This document shows, in pieces, positions 34,721 through 47,494 of a stretch of 63,009 nt of DNA. Every line of letters begins with the position of its first letter. The stretch's first letter is position 1. This DNA comes from Nemertoderma westbladi (Eukaryota; Xenacoelomorpha; Nemertodermatida; Nemertodermatidae), in assembly GCA_032718475.1 (NCBI GenBank), contig JAUCBJ010003826.1:1-63009 (forward strand), in the 5' to 3' direction. A program made the translations under genes and the position numbers. Under the pieces are notes generated by a model. The model searched no databases. It worked only from the letters and a program-made list of their open reading frames with translations, and was not told where the DNA came from.

Positions 34721-34942
34721 GAAGTTTATCCGCAGTGGCGAACTCATTTCAATTATATATATATTCCTTTAGTTGGCCGGGCTGTGCAGCTTGGGCCATT
34801 TTATCGTGCATTCTAATTGATCATAAAAATAATTGCGAATTATTTTTGACCAAAATTGTGTACCCCTCTTAACTAATTTTAAATATTGGAATGTGCAGAC
34901 AGAGTTACAAAACGACTCATATTTGAAATAATAGTTGTAGTA

Positions 34943-35665
34943 GCTTTGATATAGTACAGTACAGGCCACCAGAAAAAGCAGATTTCTCCCAATGTGATCA
35001 CATGTGAACACATTTGTTCAAGTCATCTGATTGGCAGGTTATGGCGAGTTATCTAGCTAACTTGCTGGGACCGACAAAGGCTTAGTGTGCGGTGCGCCTG
35101 TATGTCTGATATCAGGTAGATGAGAGTGCCCAGCCCACAGGGCGTAACATTGCGGACATGGGCTGTATTGGTAGAGAGAGAACTACATACAAGACCACAT
35201 GGGTTCATGGAGTGTATGGGTGGATGGGTATATGGATGGACGAGCCTAGACCATTGAATAATTAATTTAGTGCAGGGAGATGTCGCGCCATTAGTCTGAC
35301 ACCGAGTGGGCACAGAGAAACACCAGAAGATGCCTTAATATCACTAACTATAGGCCTGCCTACTAGACACTATTAACCGCACACTATAAAGGTAAACAAA
35401 ATCCTTATCGCATTTCCATCGCAGTGAGTGACAGTTCGCGGCAAACTACAGAGAGTTTCCAGATTACTAAGTGTTTCAAAAGTATTCAATTGTATCCTTT
35501 GGCGAAAAAATTTTGGTTGTTGCCAATTCAATTCTGTTCAATTATGTTCAATTGTCCCGTTCAACAACATTACATTACACTGGTACACATTTGATAAAAT
35601 GTGTTCACAATTGTACAAATCTGCGTTTTCTGGTGGCCTGTACTGTAGTACATATAGCAGGTCTA
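34943..35665. repeat. Inverted-repeat pair (about 70-bp arms)
   Basis: GTACAGTACAGGCCACCAGA with AAAAGCAGATT after it (near 34954-34990) is mirrored at about 35620-35655, and ATGTGAACACATTTG by TGTGTTCACA. The centre holds no credible gene. Probably a non-autonomous DNA element. Confidence 0.55.
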
Positions 35666-35669
35666 TAAC

Positions 35670-36160
35670 GTATACACTACACGCACGCTCTTGTACATCT
35701 ATCACTTACTCACATTGAACACCAACCAAAACACCAATGACAACTACAGGCCTTCCAAAAAAGCAGCCATTATGAGTCCAGATTGCTGCTGTCTAAGCAG
35801 GTAATATAAGGACCATTTGAATTACTGGGAGGAAAACTTGGGATAGGAGTAGCGGCCACACCCCTTCGGGTAGATGAGCCATCAAAAAATCATATTACAG
35901 TACTTTACAGTCCCAATCCCAATAAACATTAAAGGAAAGAGGAGAAAATCGCGTCCCGTTAATTCATTAGATATGATGAAATGAACTATCAACAAGTAGA
36001 CGTTTGCCTCAACCCTGTAGAGTATCCACACATCCACACATAAAAATAAATTGTTATACAAATGGACTACAAAAACACCAGAAAGAAGGCGGCAAACCAC
36101 TGAAAATGTCATCCGTACGAACTACGGACCCAAAACCAACGAAGCAAAAATGGCAACACA
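35670..36160. other. Spacer left of piggyBac, no gene seen
   Basis: Short ORFs only. It may include the 5' untranslated part of the piggyBac gene. Confidence 0.4.
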
Positions 36161-37297
36161 CCAATTGCAGCATGGAGTTTATATTACGACGAGACAATGC
36201 TGAACGAAATTATGGAAAATACCAACAATAAAATCCGAATAAGAAATTCAAAGAGTCCAGTAACACCGAAAATGAAATCTAATAATCGGGTTGCAGGAAC
36301 TCGAAACGAGATAACACTAGTAGAATTACGAGCATATATTGGTGTCGTATATGCTCGAGGATATTACGGGCGAAATTTAGCCAACACACAGATGTTGTTC
36401 GATAACAAGAGGGGTGAAGCTATCTTTGGGGCAACAATGTCTCGTGAGAGATTTCGATTCCTCAATGCCATGTTGTCTTTTGATAATGTCGAGACTAGGG
36501 CAACGCGATACAAACGGGATAAGTTTACCGCCATCCGTGACGTATTCGAAACATTTAATCAGAATTGTTTGAGACACTGGATTCCAGGTAAATAAATGAC
36601 ATGTGTTACTATTATTAACCTGATCAAATATAATTTATATTATATAACATAAATATATTATAGTATATAACTTATATTAGTTTTAGTAGTGTATTTTTAA
36701 ATTTGTAACCAAGTGAAAATATGCTGCAAAACTTTAAAGGTAATTCTATGTTATGTTGGACAATACCTATATATATTGTTTGATGTATTTGTTATTGTTT
36801 TTATATACTATATGAATAAATAATGCTGTCCGACAATCAATCTATCTATATAAATAATACAAAAATAAATGCTGAATAATGTTTATATATTTTTCTTGTT
36901 ACCAGTAATCTTATTTTGTAGGTGACTTTCTCGCTGTGGACGAAACTCTGTATCCATCAAGACAGGAGGTGTCCCTCAAGAATTACAACCCCAAGAAACC
37001 GGCTAAGTATGGGTTTTTATTTCGTTCAGTGAATGAGGTTCGAACACCGTATGGTATGGTATAGGTATGGTATAATAAGCTATGACGTGTACATGAATTT
37101 CATGTATAGAACTACAAGATGGATATTATTAATAATAATTAGTTTACTACCTACTTACTAATTGTTTGATTCTCAGAAAATAAGCAGTAAAACGACCGCC
37201 ATACTCAAGAAAATTGACAACATTTCCACTTTTCTTCCTGTAGTAATCTATATAATTAATATATTAATTTTATTTATGATAAACAACACAATTGCCA

Positions 37298-38046
37298 TTA
37301 TACTTCACTCCAACCGTCCACCCTACTTTACTTCACTCCAACCGTACACACGACTGTACCTTACTCCAAACGTCCACCCTACTAAACCTCACTCCAACCA
37401 TCCACCCTACTTTACTTCACTCCAACCGTACACACGACTGACTGTACCTCACTCCAACCGTCCACCCGACTTTACTTCACTCTAACCGTCCACCCAACTG
37501 TACCTCACTCCAACCGTCCACCCTACTTTACTTCACTCCAACCGCCCACCCTACTTTACTTCACTCTAACTGTCCACCCAACTGTACCTCACTCCTACCG
37601 TACACACGACTGTACCTCACTCCAACCGTCCACCCGACTTTACTTCACTCCAACCGTACACACGACTGTACCTCACTCCAAACGTCCACCCTACTTTACC
37701 TCACTCCAACCGTCCACCCTACTTTACTTCACTCCAACCGTACACACGACTGTACTTCACTCCAACGGTCCACCCGACTTTATTTCACTCTAACCGTCCA
37801 CCCTACTTTACTTCACTCTAACTGTCCACCCAACTGTACCTCACTCCTACCGTACACACGACTGTACCTCACTCCAACCGTCCACCCAACTTTACTTCAC
37901 TCTAACCGCCCACCCTACTTTACTTCACTCTAACTGTCCACCCAACTGTACCTCACTCCTACCGTACACACGACTGTACCTCACTCCAACCGTCCACCCA
38001 ACTTTACTTCACTCCAACCGTCCACCCGACTTTACTTCACTCCAAC
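37298..38046 (+). repeat. 28-bp-class minisatellite in piggyBac intron 2
   Basis: ACTCCAACCGTCCACCCTAC and TTTACTTC alternate with CGTACACACGACTGTACCTC. The units of about 26-30 bp form a loose higher-order alternation, repeated some 27 times. Confidence 0.9.
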
Positions 38047-38929
38047 CCAAATTTTTGACACAAGTTAATTTATTTATTTTTTTTTTAGATTGGCGACGAC
38101 TTCTACATCAAAGGGAACGACCGTGTTGTCTTCCACCTTATTGATAAATTAGATTCGGAAATAGAAATAAAGGGTCGAAACGTCAGCACTGACCGCCTGT
38201 ACACATCAATACAGTAGCTTCAGATCTACTCCAGAAAGACATCACACTTATAGGCACAATTAATAACAGTAGAATAGGCATTCCAAAAGAAATAAAGAAC
38301 ACACAAAACCGAGATAACACCAGCACTATTATATTATATCAAAAGGAAAATCCAAAAATATCGTTGTCTTCATATGTTGTGCGAACTAAAAGTAAAGGAA
38401 TGAAGAATGTGTTGTTGCTATCCACCATGCCCCCAATGCTAATGCACACACAAGACGAAAAGAAAAAACCAGGTCACTATAAAGTGTATGACTTCACCAA
38501 AGGCGGCACCGACATCATGGACCAGCGCCAGGGTAGTTTAACTACAAAGTCAAAATCGAGGAAATGGACGATGACAGCCAATTCGTATATGCTTGATACA
38601 AGCCGAGTCAACGCGCAGACTGTGTGGGCATTCAACAACAACGTTCCTGCTAGAAAAGTGAGTAAAATAACAGCATCAGCATAATTATATTATTTTATTG
38701 CTAATGATATATCAAATAATATGTAGTTAAGAAAATAAATATGCAATTGTTAATAAATAATTATTAAAATAACAATCAACTTCACAAACACAGAAGGACA
38801 TAGCTTGTAAATAATTTTAACATTCCAATTTGGTTGTAATATGAACATTGTGAAATGAATATTTACGCATACTTGATGAAGAGGTCAAATCACTTACCCA
38901 ACCAAACTGGAAAGTTATAATTGCATGGC

Positions 38930-39050
38930 CAAGCAAGTTATATATTTGCTTGCCCAAATTGGCAAGTTATATATATTTGCTTGCCCAAATGGGCAAGTTA
39001 TATACATTTGCTTGCCCAAATGGGCAAGTTATATATATGAACTTGTCAAA
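38930..39050 (+). repeat. Minisatellite in piggyBac intron 3
   Basis: About four units of roughly 33 bp built on CAAGTTATATATATTTGC and TTGCCCAAATGGG. Confidence 0.85.
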
Positions 39051-39483
39051 CTATAAATTTATATAACAATTTTCATAAAATGATAACTATTATTATGTGT
39101 ATCAGGTCAAGTCAGCCGGATTTCTGTGGAATTTAATAGAATCTTTGGTGATTCCTCACATCCGTGTCAGGGCGTCGGTATCAGGTCTCAACTTATCAAC
39201 CAAACACAAAATATCTATAATACTAGGTGAAGACATACAGACGACAACCCCTCCAACTTCTGGTACTTCAACTACATCTCCAGGGATGCCGCCTCACCTT
39301 ACAAAACCAGCTCGTTGTAAGAAGTGTGTTGCATCCTCAGCCGTAAATATAGGGGGAAGAAGAAGCGCACATTGGAATGTAAAGAAAGTAAAAACCTGCT
39401 GCTCGATATGTGGCAATGCATCATGTCTAAATCACAGCAGACTTATTTGTTCTTCCTGTGACGTCGACCAAGCCTTCGAATAA

Positions 39484-40600
39484 GCCACAGCCTATTATTA
39501 GACAGTGTGTGCATGTAAAGTGAAACGTTTATTTGTTGTAAAGTTTATTAATTAATTTTATATACACTTGCATAACATTTTTGACTCAAATATTAGGTAG
39601 AAAAGTATAAAGTTAGTTATAACTATTTACATCATTGTGACCCGAGTTTATTTATGTACCGAGCGAGCGCAACGAGGGAGGTTTACATAAATAAACGAGG
39701 GTCTTTAATGCTGAAAAGTAACTTTTGCAAGCAATGATGTATGTAATTTTGTTACATTACATTATGTCAACTTATCAGCGTTCGGTATGTGAAGAAAGGA
39801 TGTATTCGACACAGACACAGTATTAATTATACATTTAAATCAAATTAAAGTTTATTGGAAGTTATCTCCTGCTTGGATGTGATAAATCATTAATCCAGCT
39901 TGACTTTGGTCGACTGAAGCAAACTTAGTCACAGTCTTTGTTCCGTCCTATAGGCCGCAACTATAGGCCGTCATTTACCAGAATGCTCATAAGTTTGACA
40001 TAATGTAACAAAATTAGCAACTTACTTTGCTATAACTTGCCTTCTGATGGCGGGGATGATGGGGGCAGGAATCGGGTTAGTTAGGAAGCCAAGATGTACC
40101 CGGGAGAGGCCTTCATGCCTTACATTGCGAACTGAACTGTAGACTACGTCGCAAACTACGTAGCGAACTGTAGATTGCGAGTTGTGAACTGTGAATTGCT
40201 GACTGCTGATTGTGAATTGTACATTAGGAACTATAATTGGTAAGTATTAATTATTGATTGTTACGCTGATTGGTGTGTTACTAAAGTGTGCCTAATAAAT
40301 CATGAATGCTTAGATAGGCGCCCCTTTTTCCTTTGATTGATTTCTATTTCTTAGTTTACGATAAATAATTACTGATTAGGTCGAAAATAATACAGTATTT
40401 AGGCTGTTACTAGTGCAACCCATTGTGTAATAAATTAGAATTACGCATTCTGGAACACTTAGTAATTAGTACGCTGTTTCATATTTGTGACTGTAATTAA
40501 TTAGTAAAATTAAGAATTTGTACGCAGCATAGCGGAGAGTAGTTAAGTGGTTGGGGTGGTTAGTGTTGGGGGTGATTGGGGAGTAGGGGAAACAGTATAA
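39484..40600. other. Region with two palindromic repeats, no gene seen
   Basis: 39638-39705 is a hairpin: GACCCGAGTTTATTTATGTA pairs with TACATAAATAAACGAGGGTC around CCGAGCGAGCGCAACGAGG. 39746-40016 is flanked by inverted AATTTTGTTACATTA...GTCAA sequences. 40120-40220 has short repeats of the type GCGAACTGTAGA. No coding content. Confidence 0.6.
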
Positions 40601-40604
40601 TTGT

Positions 40605-41040
40605 ATGTACAATCAACCTGATATACACGTATTCTCACATATTAGAACTAGCATCATAGAGTTCTGTGGAAGCCAAGAACTCCCCTTGAGAGGCCATCGT
40701 GATTGTGGGACTTTAACCGAAGAGCTGATATCACATAATGATGGAGTGTTCTGAGCTGCAATGAGGTTGAAGTTGCAAGCTGCGGATGAGAATACCAAAA
40801 GTCTTATATACAACGCCCCAAAGAATGCTTCATATATGTCTGAAGTTATTCAGAATGAACTGATAGGCCTCATGGGGAATCTAATTCGACCGAACATCAT
40901 TGCTGATGTAAAAAGGGCTAAATATTTTACTGTATTTTAGCTGATGAGTCAACACACATAAGTTGTAAGTCTCAGCTTAGTACTTCACTTAGATAATGCT
41001 ATACGTGAAGACTTTGTTGCATTCATTGATGTAGCAAAGA
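40605..41040 (+). pseudogene. hAT-family transposase fragment (TTF/DUF4371 type)
   Basis: Plus-strand fragments read ELPLRGHRDCGTLTEE, NAPKNASYMSEVIQNELIGL, then after a frameshift FADESTHISCKSQLSTSLR and NAIREDFVAFIDVAK. RGHRD, YxSxxIQNELI and DExTDIS-like blocks are hallmarks of hAT transposases of the ZMYM/TTF group. A stop (near 40751) and a shift near 40935 inactivate it. The rest of the catalytic domain is missing. Confidence 0.75.
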
Positions 41041-41248
41041 CAATAGGTGCCCCAACTTTCCCATCTTTATATTTGTGAACATGGGTCCAAAGAGTTCCAT
41101 AAGGAATTTTATGGATTTTTGAGGCTTTTTTAAGCGATGTCCCCTTGGAAATGGCTTTAATTGCTGCTTCCATACTCTCCGAAGTATAATTTTGGTAACC
41201 TCGTTTCCCTGGCTTACGACGTGTGTATGTCCGCACCATGTTGTACAA
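41035..41248 (-). pseudogene. Pipsqueak/CENP-B-type HTH fragment
   Basis: MVRTYTRRKPGKRGYQ, then SMEAAIKAISKGTSLKKASK and IPYGTLWTHV match the HTH_psq domain found at the N-terminus of pogo/Tigger transposases and related regulators. After KVGAPI the frame runs antisense through the hAT fragment, so only residues up to there are genuine. A domain without its DDE partner. Confidence 0.65.
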
Positions 41249-41394
41249 AATTAATAAATGATAATAAGCTTATTAGGTATAATACAGTTAAACCTACAGT
41301 ACTACTGCACTGTATGCAATGTAATATAATTATAATGCAATCATAATTACATTATGCTGTTATGAGGCCTACCAGTAAGTATTCAAGTTATTAT

Positions 41395-41465
41395 TTATTA
41401 TTAATATTTATTTATTATTTATTTATTTATTTTATTATTATTATTGTTTAATATTATTATTTATA
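41395..41465. repeat. TTATTTA-type simple repeat
   Basis: AT-only microsatellite (ATTATTTATT units). Confidence 0.8.
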
Positions 41466-41499
41466 TACCAGCCGACCTGTCCAGGTACCAGTACAGCCT

Positions 41500-42065
41500 A
41501 AGTGTAACATTAAGGGTTATGCAGGCAAGTCAAAAACAAATGATTTGAAATTTGTCATAACAATGTTACCCAACTCTACCAATGTTACCCTCCCTGGGTT
41601 ATCAATGTTGCCCCAGTTGACGGTAGTAGAACTAACTGTGGTCCACCTCCGTGGGACATCAACACCGACCTCCTCTATGGGTAATTGTGTACTAGTTGAA
41701 CTAACCACCCTGCCCAGGATATCAACTACAGGTCTACTGGTGTCTGGTACTACCGCTAGTAGAAGACATCGCCTCAGGTGAACCTTGCATAGGGAAGTGA
41801 ATGTGTGCTTCTGGTACTCCGATCTTGAGTCGTTCTTGATTCGCTTGTTCTCTATTATTTCATTTAGATACAGGTAATAAATCCATCCCATCATTTTTAT
41901 TAATTATTTTCTGGAGCGAAAAATTAAGTATCACTACTTTCATTAATTAAGTTTTCTATGTCACTTTCACCATTGGAATTAACAATATCTAGGAGTGCAT
42001 ATATATCATCACTAGTTGAGGTTTTACAAAGTTCAAAGTTTTTTTTTCTTTGGGAATCCATTACC
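41500..42065 (-). pseudogene. Possible piggyBac N-terminal remnant
   Basis: On the minus strand MDSQRKKNFELCKTSTSDD, IENLINESSDT and, after a shift, FFAPEN resemble the acidic N-terminus of piggyBac proteins. A following open frame of 125 codons (41517-41894) is unrecognised. The catalytic part is missing. Confidence 0.35.
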
Positions 42066-42485
42066 ACAGGCCTACATTGAAGGTCTATCCATTCCAAATT
42101 AAGAAGTTCGGCCTGTGGTTCATCGGTTCTTTGTGAGTTTCGGAAGCCTTCACCACAACTTTAGATGAGCAGTGCGCAGTAACTGGGAGAAGAGGCATAA
42201 GAAGATATTATTGGTCAGGTACACCAATAGCCATTGTCATACCAGAAATCCAATCTGCAATACCTTTTGGGCAACATTCCGACAATTCAAACTCTGTATT
42301 CCAGCACTTATCCATCGTTTTCTTAAAATATTCTTCCCTGTTCATAAATACACCTCAATTAGACATTTTTCAATTTACTTTAATAATAGTAAATAATATA
42401 ATTTGAAATACTAGTGTATCAACTCGTTTTACTGTGTTTTCCATCAGTACCATGACTATAATTGAGGCTTTGATCTGGTGTCATC

Positions 42486-42600
42486 GCGTTTCGGCAACTG
42501 ATACTAGTGTTATAGCCGCGTTTCGGCAACATGGTAACAAGGTTGCGTTTCGGCAACTAAGTGATTCATTTCGGCAACTCATAGTTGCATTTCGGCAATT
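42486..42600 (+). repeat. Cluster of TTTCGGCAAC motifs
   Basis: GCGTTTCGGCAAC occurs at 42486, 42518 and 42545, then CATTTCGGCAAC at 42567 and GCATTTCGGCAATT at 42587. Spacings of 32, 27, 21 and 20 bp with unrelated spacers look more like a binding-site cluster than a plain tandem repeat. Confidence 0.6.
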
Positions 42601-42779
42601 GTTAACAGGATGCACTTAGGCAAACTGATATTACGAATTAAAATTGAACTAACTGATAAAATTGAACGAACTGATATCGCGAACTAAAATTAAAGATAAA
42701 ATTAAAAATACTAATTAGATCTAAAAACCAATTTTACAAACATTCACAACAAATAAAAACATCATAATCGTGCAGGTAT

Positions 42780-45700
42780 GTAAATTAGGTTGAGAGGTTG
42801 CAAATAGGCGTATAGATAAATCATAATTAATTAAAACTATACAAATGACTTAAATCTCCATTCTTAAGCAAATGATTGAAAGTGATAACATTCGGCGCAT
42901 TAACAACATCGTGAGGTAAACTGTTCCAAGTATTTACTGTACGTTGGGAAAAACGGTTATTTGAGATTACTAAGCGGCTAGACTGTATGTATAACTTGTA
43001 ATTATGACCACGAAGACCCGGGTGTTGGACATACTCGAAAAAATCGCCAAACTGAATATCTACTTTACCATGACACATGTTATACACCAAACGCAAATCA
43101 AAAATAATACACCTAGCTTGGAGAGGTTGCAAATTAAGAAATGCCAGCCTATTTAGGTAGCTATCATCTAGGTATGAGATATTGCACCTCTTAGAAAGCC
43201 TGCGGGTAAAATAACGTTGTGCACGTTCAACTAGTTTAATATTGAAAAGCTGATGGGGTGACCAGACAAGACAACTGTACTAAATTCTAATAATGGTCGC
43301 ACGTAGGATCTATAAGCAGTTAACAATGATTTCATATTGGAAGAATAAAAACACCGAAATATAATATTTATGACCTTGTATGCCTAAGAACCTGCTCCTT
43401 ACAGTATTTACTAAATTTTAAATCGTTGCACATGGTAATACCTATCTTTACAACTAGTTTTAACTTTGAGACAATTACCATTGAGAACATAATCACTTTG
43501 ATCCAGTTTACGATTCCCAATATGCAAAACATGACATTTAGAAGTAGCAACACTCAATTGCCAAGTATTACACCAAATCGACAATGTATCCAAAGCGCAC
43601 TGAATGTCAACATGTTTACTATGGTCAGCGTAAGTTTTTAGATCATCAGCAAATAGTTTAGTACTAACAGCATGCAAATTATTAGATAGGTCATTAATAA
43701 AAATAATAAATAAAACAGGGCCTACCACACTACCTTGAGGGGTACCCGATATGACGTCAACAAAATCTGAATAATTCCTACCAACAAGCACACGAAATTT
43801 ATGATTTGATAAAAAAGAATGAAACCAAGCTAACAAATTACCGGAAATTCCGTAAGCAGCAAGTTTTAGCAATAGTTTGGCGTGGACGACCTTGTCGAAG
43901 GCCTTCTCGAAGTCAATGTAAACAACATCAACATCTTTCCGTTTGTCCAGAATCTGAAACCAATCATTAGTGCACTCAACTAAATGAGTCGCAGTTGATT
44001 TACGTTTTAAGAATCCGTGCTGCTGCTTAGAGATTAGGCGGTTAGTTAATAGATACGATAGTAACTCCTTATTTATAATCGTTTCCATTACTTTGCACGC
44101 AACACATGTAAGTGAAATAGGTCTGTAATTATATGGGTTAGATGAGTCTCCCTTTTTATACATAGGTATTACAATTGCTGTACACCAAATAGAGGGTAAA
44201 GCGTGCGAAATGAATGACATTTCAAAAATAGCTGACAATGGTGCCGCTAGTTGGCGTGTCAGGTTCTTATACAAATTGCTAGGTATACTATTTACTAGTT
44301 TTACTAGGTAAATTGCGCAACACATTAAAAACAACATTGGGATTAAAATTAACATCGTGCAGTGAAATATTTGGCGGTGCCACATTATCCAAATCTGGTG
44401 TAGACTTGTCCTCGCAGTAATTTTCGGAAAGTACTTTGGAAAATATCTTAGCTTTAGTGGTATCATCAACAATGACTTCGCCAATAAACTTTAGAGGAGC
44501 TATACCGGATTTATAATTTCTTTTGGAGTTTATATAACTAAAAATAGCATTTGGTTTACCAGATTCTAATATTTTATTCTCTTTCAAACATGAATACCTG
44601 AATATTGTTCTAGTGATTTCCTTAGTACAATTTTTGTACTCGTTTTTACCCTGAATGGTATGGCGCCTTCGCAAGAGAAATTTCTTTTTATGTTGTAACT
44701 GTTTAATATGAAGCGGGTATTTCTTTTTGAAATCACTAGATATTTCTTTTTTAGGCACAAATTGATTAATACCATGTTTTAATAAGCAATCAAATCTTAA
44801 GCAATTTATTTTAATAAGCAATCGTCTATAGTAGTACAAGAACTAAAAATATCGTGCCAATTCTGAGAATCTAAATAATTAGAAAAAGATGTATAATCGC
44901 CATCTTTGAAATCAAAATACTGCAATGTGTCACTTTCGAAAAATTGGTAAGGGCCACATAAATTAAAAGTGACTGTGCTGTGGTCGCTACTAGAAAAGGG
45001 GGGATTTACTAGAACACTACTGACACATAGAACTTCTGTAGTGAATACCAAATCAAGGATATTATTGCCTCTAGAGGGCTTGTCTACTAACTCGGTAAAT
45101 CCAGCTTCATTAATACAGTTGAAAAAGCAACTATAAATATCGTTGATAGGAAAATACATTTCTTCCCAGTTAAAATTGTGACGAAATACATTCACATAAT
45201 AGGGTAATATCCTCGATTGAATTTCCAGACTGAGATCGATAAATACAAATTAAACGGGCATTAAACGCGTCCCCTAATATATCGATAGGAACAACTTCAC
45301 AATCAGAAAACTTACTGTTTAAAAATATCTGTGTACATTTCAGGGATTTAAGCACAAATAAAGCCACACCCCCTCCGATTGTATTAATTCGGTCTTTTCT
45401 AAAAACATTATACTGTTTTCCATTTAGTTTCTCAAGCATACCGTCAGTTATAGTATCACGTAACCAAGTCTCAGTGACACCAACAACATGATAATCGCAT
45501 GTTTCTAGAAACAAATTAAGCTCAGGAAGTTTATTACCTAAACTCAGACTGTTCATAAGGTGACAGTTAAGAAATGTGGATGGAATATATTCCTGTAAAG
45601 TGTCCCCATTTCCAGGAGTTATCGGGCTCGCAGACTCGGTGGTAACATTCCCAGTGGTGGCAGCTTCTCCCCCTAAAGGTTTTCCAAGCCAGATGTGTCT

Positions 45701-45909
45701 GATCTTTCTGTAGCGGAACTCCAAACAACTGGAACTGGGTCGGAAGTGGTGGTGCCTGGAGCAACACGGCCAGTAGCAGTAACCATGGCAACTGGGGTCC
45801 CATCACAATCGGTAGCCATGGCGCCTGTAGAGGTAAAGATCTCACTGGAAGTTGGTCTAGAAGAGGGGTCGCTGGTGGACGATCCGGCCGCTTGTGGTGG
45901 TTGTCTCAT
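42780..45909 (-). pseudogene. CR1/Jockey-type LINE copy A, decayed
   Basis: From right to left on the minus strand: a short Ser/Thr-rich segment (45909-45673), an APE endonuclease part (45724-45170; GVTETWLRDT, GGGVALFVLK), its SDH block (FSSSDHSTV near 44990), a linker (44839-44288), reverse transcriptase (about 44300-43430; YNYRPISLTC, YIDFEKAFD, GTPQGSVVGP, FADDLKTYAD), and a C-terminal tail (43132-42827; RGHNYKLYIQSSRL). Frameshifts fall near 45180, 44820, 44300 and between 43410 and 43130. The domain order and sequence match copy B at 53.5-58 kb, of which it is a diverged relative. Confidence 0.9.
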
Positions 45910-47180
45910 ATCATAATATTATAAATGATGAAAAGTTTAAAAGTTAGTTATTGTTTTCGATGGCAGAGTTGTTAACTGTTTGAGTTAGTTAGTTAATTTT
46001 AAATATAACCGCAGCTGAAGTTGTGGATGTGTACGTTTGTAACTGGAGTCTGTCTATGTCTGAAACACAAATCCCGTTTACAATTTCCAAGGGGAGTTTT
46101 TCTAATACAAAGCGAAGTGTACCTCACTGGGCAGGGTTTCTAGCTACAACTTGTATCTGTTACAATTGTATCTGTTATATGCAGTCAATAGCAAACACTG
46201 GCCAGTTCCCAGTCCCCATGATAGTGTACCTGTTCAGAGAGAGGCGCTTTCTTTCCTTTTATTGAATATGGTGCCTTAACCTACCAAATTATATTATAGA
46301 TTATTTATTATAGATATATTATAAATTATATTATTTCTTAAACAAATTAATCATCAGTAATATACCGGCAATAGAAACAAGATCACTATTATTTCTATAT
46401 TACAAATCGTGATGAAATTTATTGTATGCAATAAAGAATAGTATTTCTGTGTTTTTAATTAATTTTTAATTTTATTTATTTATGTTATTCGCTTTTACCG
46501 TCACCATTTTTATAGTTTAATTTTAAAGTGTGAACTAATAATGTAATTTTAATGGGCTCTTTGACATTTTAGACTGAACTGAAGGGACACGATTAATAAT
46601 ATAATTAGACTGTGACTGACATACTAATAATACCGTGTATATTTGTGCTTACTCAAATGTAATTTAGGAACACGTTTTATTGTGCTTTGATTAATGTTTA
46701 TATTGTAATTAAATTTTTCATTTTAATAAAATAATTTTAATCGAGTTCAGGATATTAAATGAAAGTAAATCACTTCCTGTTTACTAATAACTTATGTTAA
46801 CTAATACATTTTTTATGCATAACCGCGCCATATACATGAATTATGGTTTATTAGGAAGCCATGTAAAACATTATACATTGTAAAGGCACAGGTGGAAGTA
46901 AGACAAGAGTAGCTAGCAGCAGTGCACGTAACATAGTTAGCAGTTAGCAGAACCAGAAAGAAAGCGCCCTTGAAGCACAGCCCACCCACCACACACATAT
47001 CAGAGTACCTCCCATTGAATGATTGACATTTCATAACGGTAGTTGGCTAGCTTTGATAAGCGCCGCTGTCCCATAGGGCTAATGTAAAAATACTCTTTCT
47101 AGGAAGACGATTTTCTGAGTAGATACACTTGGAACCAAATGTCCCAATGTGGGTCCAGGGGAATGGATAATTAAATTCGT
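45910..47180. other. AT-rich stretch, no gene seen
   Basis: Short ORFs only, no recognisable domain. A/T-rich 46270-46800. Confidence 0.5.
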
Positions 47181-47205
47181 GGGGGGGGGGGGGGGGGGGG
47201 GGGGG
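47181..47205 (+). repeat. Poly-G tract, 25 nt
   Basis: Uninterrupted G run in AT-rich sequence. One of six G or C tracts of 15-25 nt in this window. Confidence 0.95.
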
Positions 47206-47259
47206 ACTTGATGCAAATCCCTACTCAACGATTTAATATCTTGTCTCTGTTAAAACTAA

Positions 47260-47494
47260 CTTCGTTTAAACGTTTGCCCGAAGCGGTTGGAGCATTTGAA
47301 CCAGGGGATTGAGGCAACAGACGCGGAATCTGGCCGCCAACTGGAGGGCATCCAGTTATGGAAGCCAACGAGGCCCAATACTCCCCAACCTCTTTCTTCC
47401 TCAGCTATTCTGCCACCACCTGCATCAACTTCTAAAGAGCAAGAGTCACCTGTAGTGCTGTGTATTCCTGGTTCATTTATTAGTTGTCCATATT
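47260..47494 (+). CDS. Possible exon of unknown protein
   Basis: An open frame (RLEHLNQGIEATDAESG onward, then a Pro/Ser-rich stretch) ends at a GTAAGT donor (47495). No acceptor or ATG is clear. GC content is raised. Not recognised; low confidence. Confidence 0.3.

Larger units (their letters stand above)
36165..39483 (+). pseudogene. piggyBac transposase gene with introns, frameshifted
   Basis: Four blocks read in order. Exon 1 (about 36165-36587): ELRAYIGVVYARGYYG, MSRERFRFLNAMLSFD, RDVFETFNQNC, donor at 36588. Exon 2 (36922-about 37060): FLAVDETLYPSR (first catalytic Asp) and NPKKPAKYGF. Exon 3 (38089-38657): STDRLYTSI (second Asp), KNVLLLST, and FTKGGTDIMDQ (third Asp), donor GTGAGT. 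Exon 4 (39106-39483): the C-terminal cysteine-rich domain (CKKC...CCSICG...CLNH...CSSC). The first three junctions keep the family order, but exon 3 carries a frameshift just after YTSIQ (near 38215), and the N-terminus is unclear. Introns are unusual for piggyBac; intron 2 is filled by a minisatellite. The copy is probably inactive, though all three catalytic Asp survive. Confidence 0.85.

Noticed and set aside
35053-35313. ORF of 86 codons (minus) and neighbours at 35428-35718
   Set aside because: No recognisable domain and atypical composition; they fall in or near inverted-repeat DNA.
46023-46265. ORF of 80 codons
   Set aside because: No domain, no splice or promoter support. Listed only as part of an unassigned stretch.
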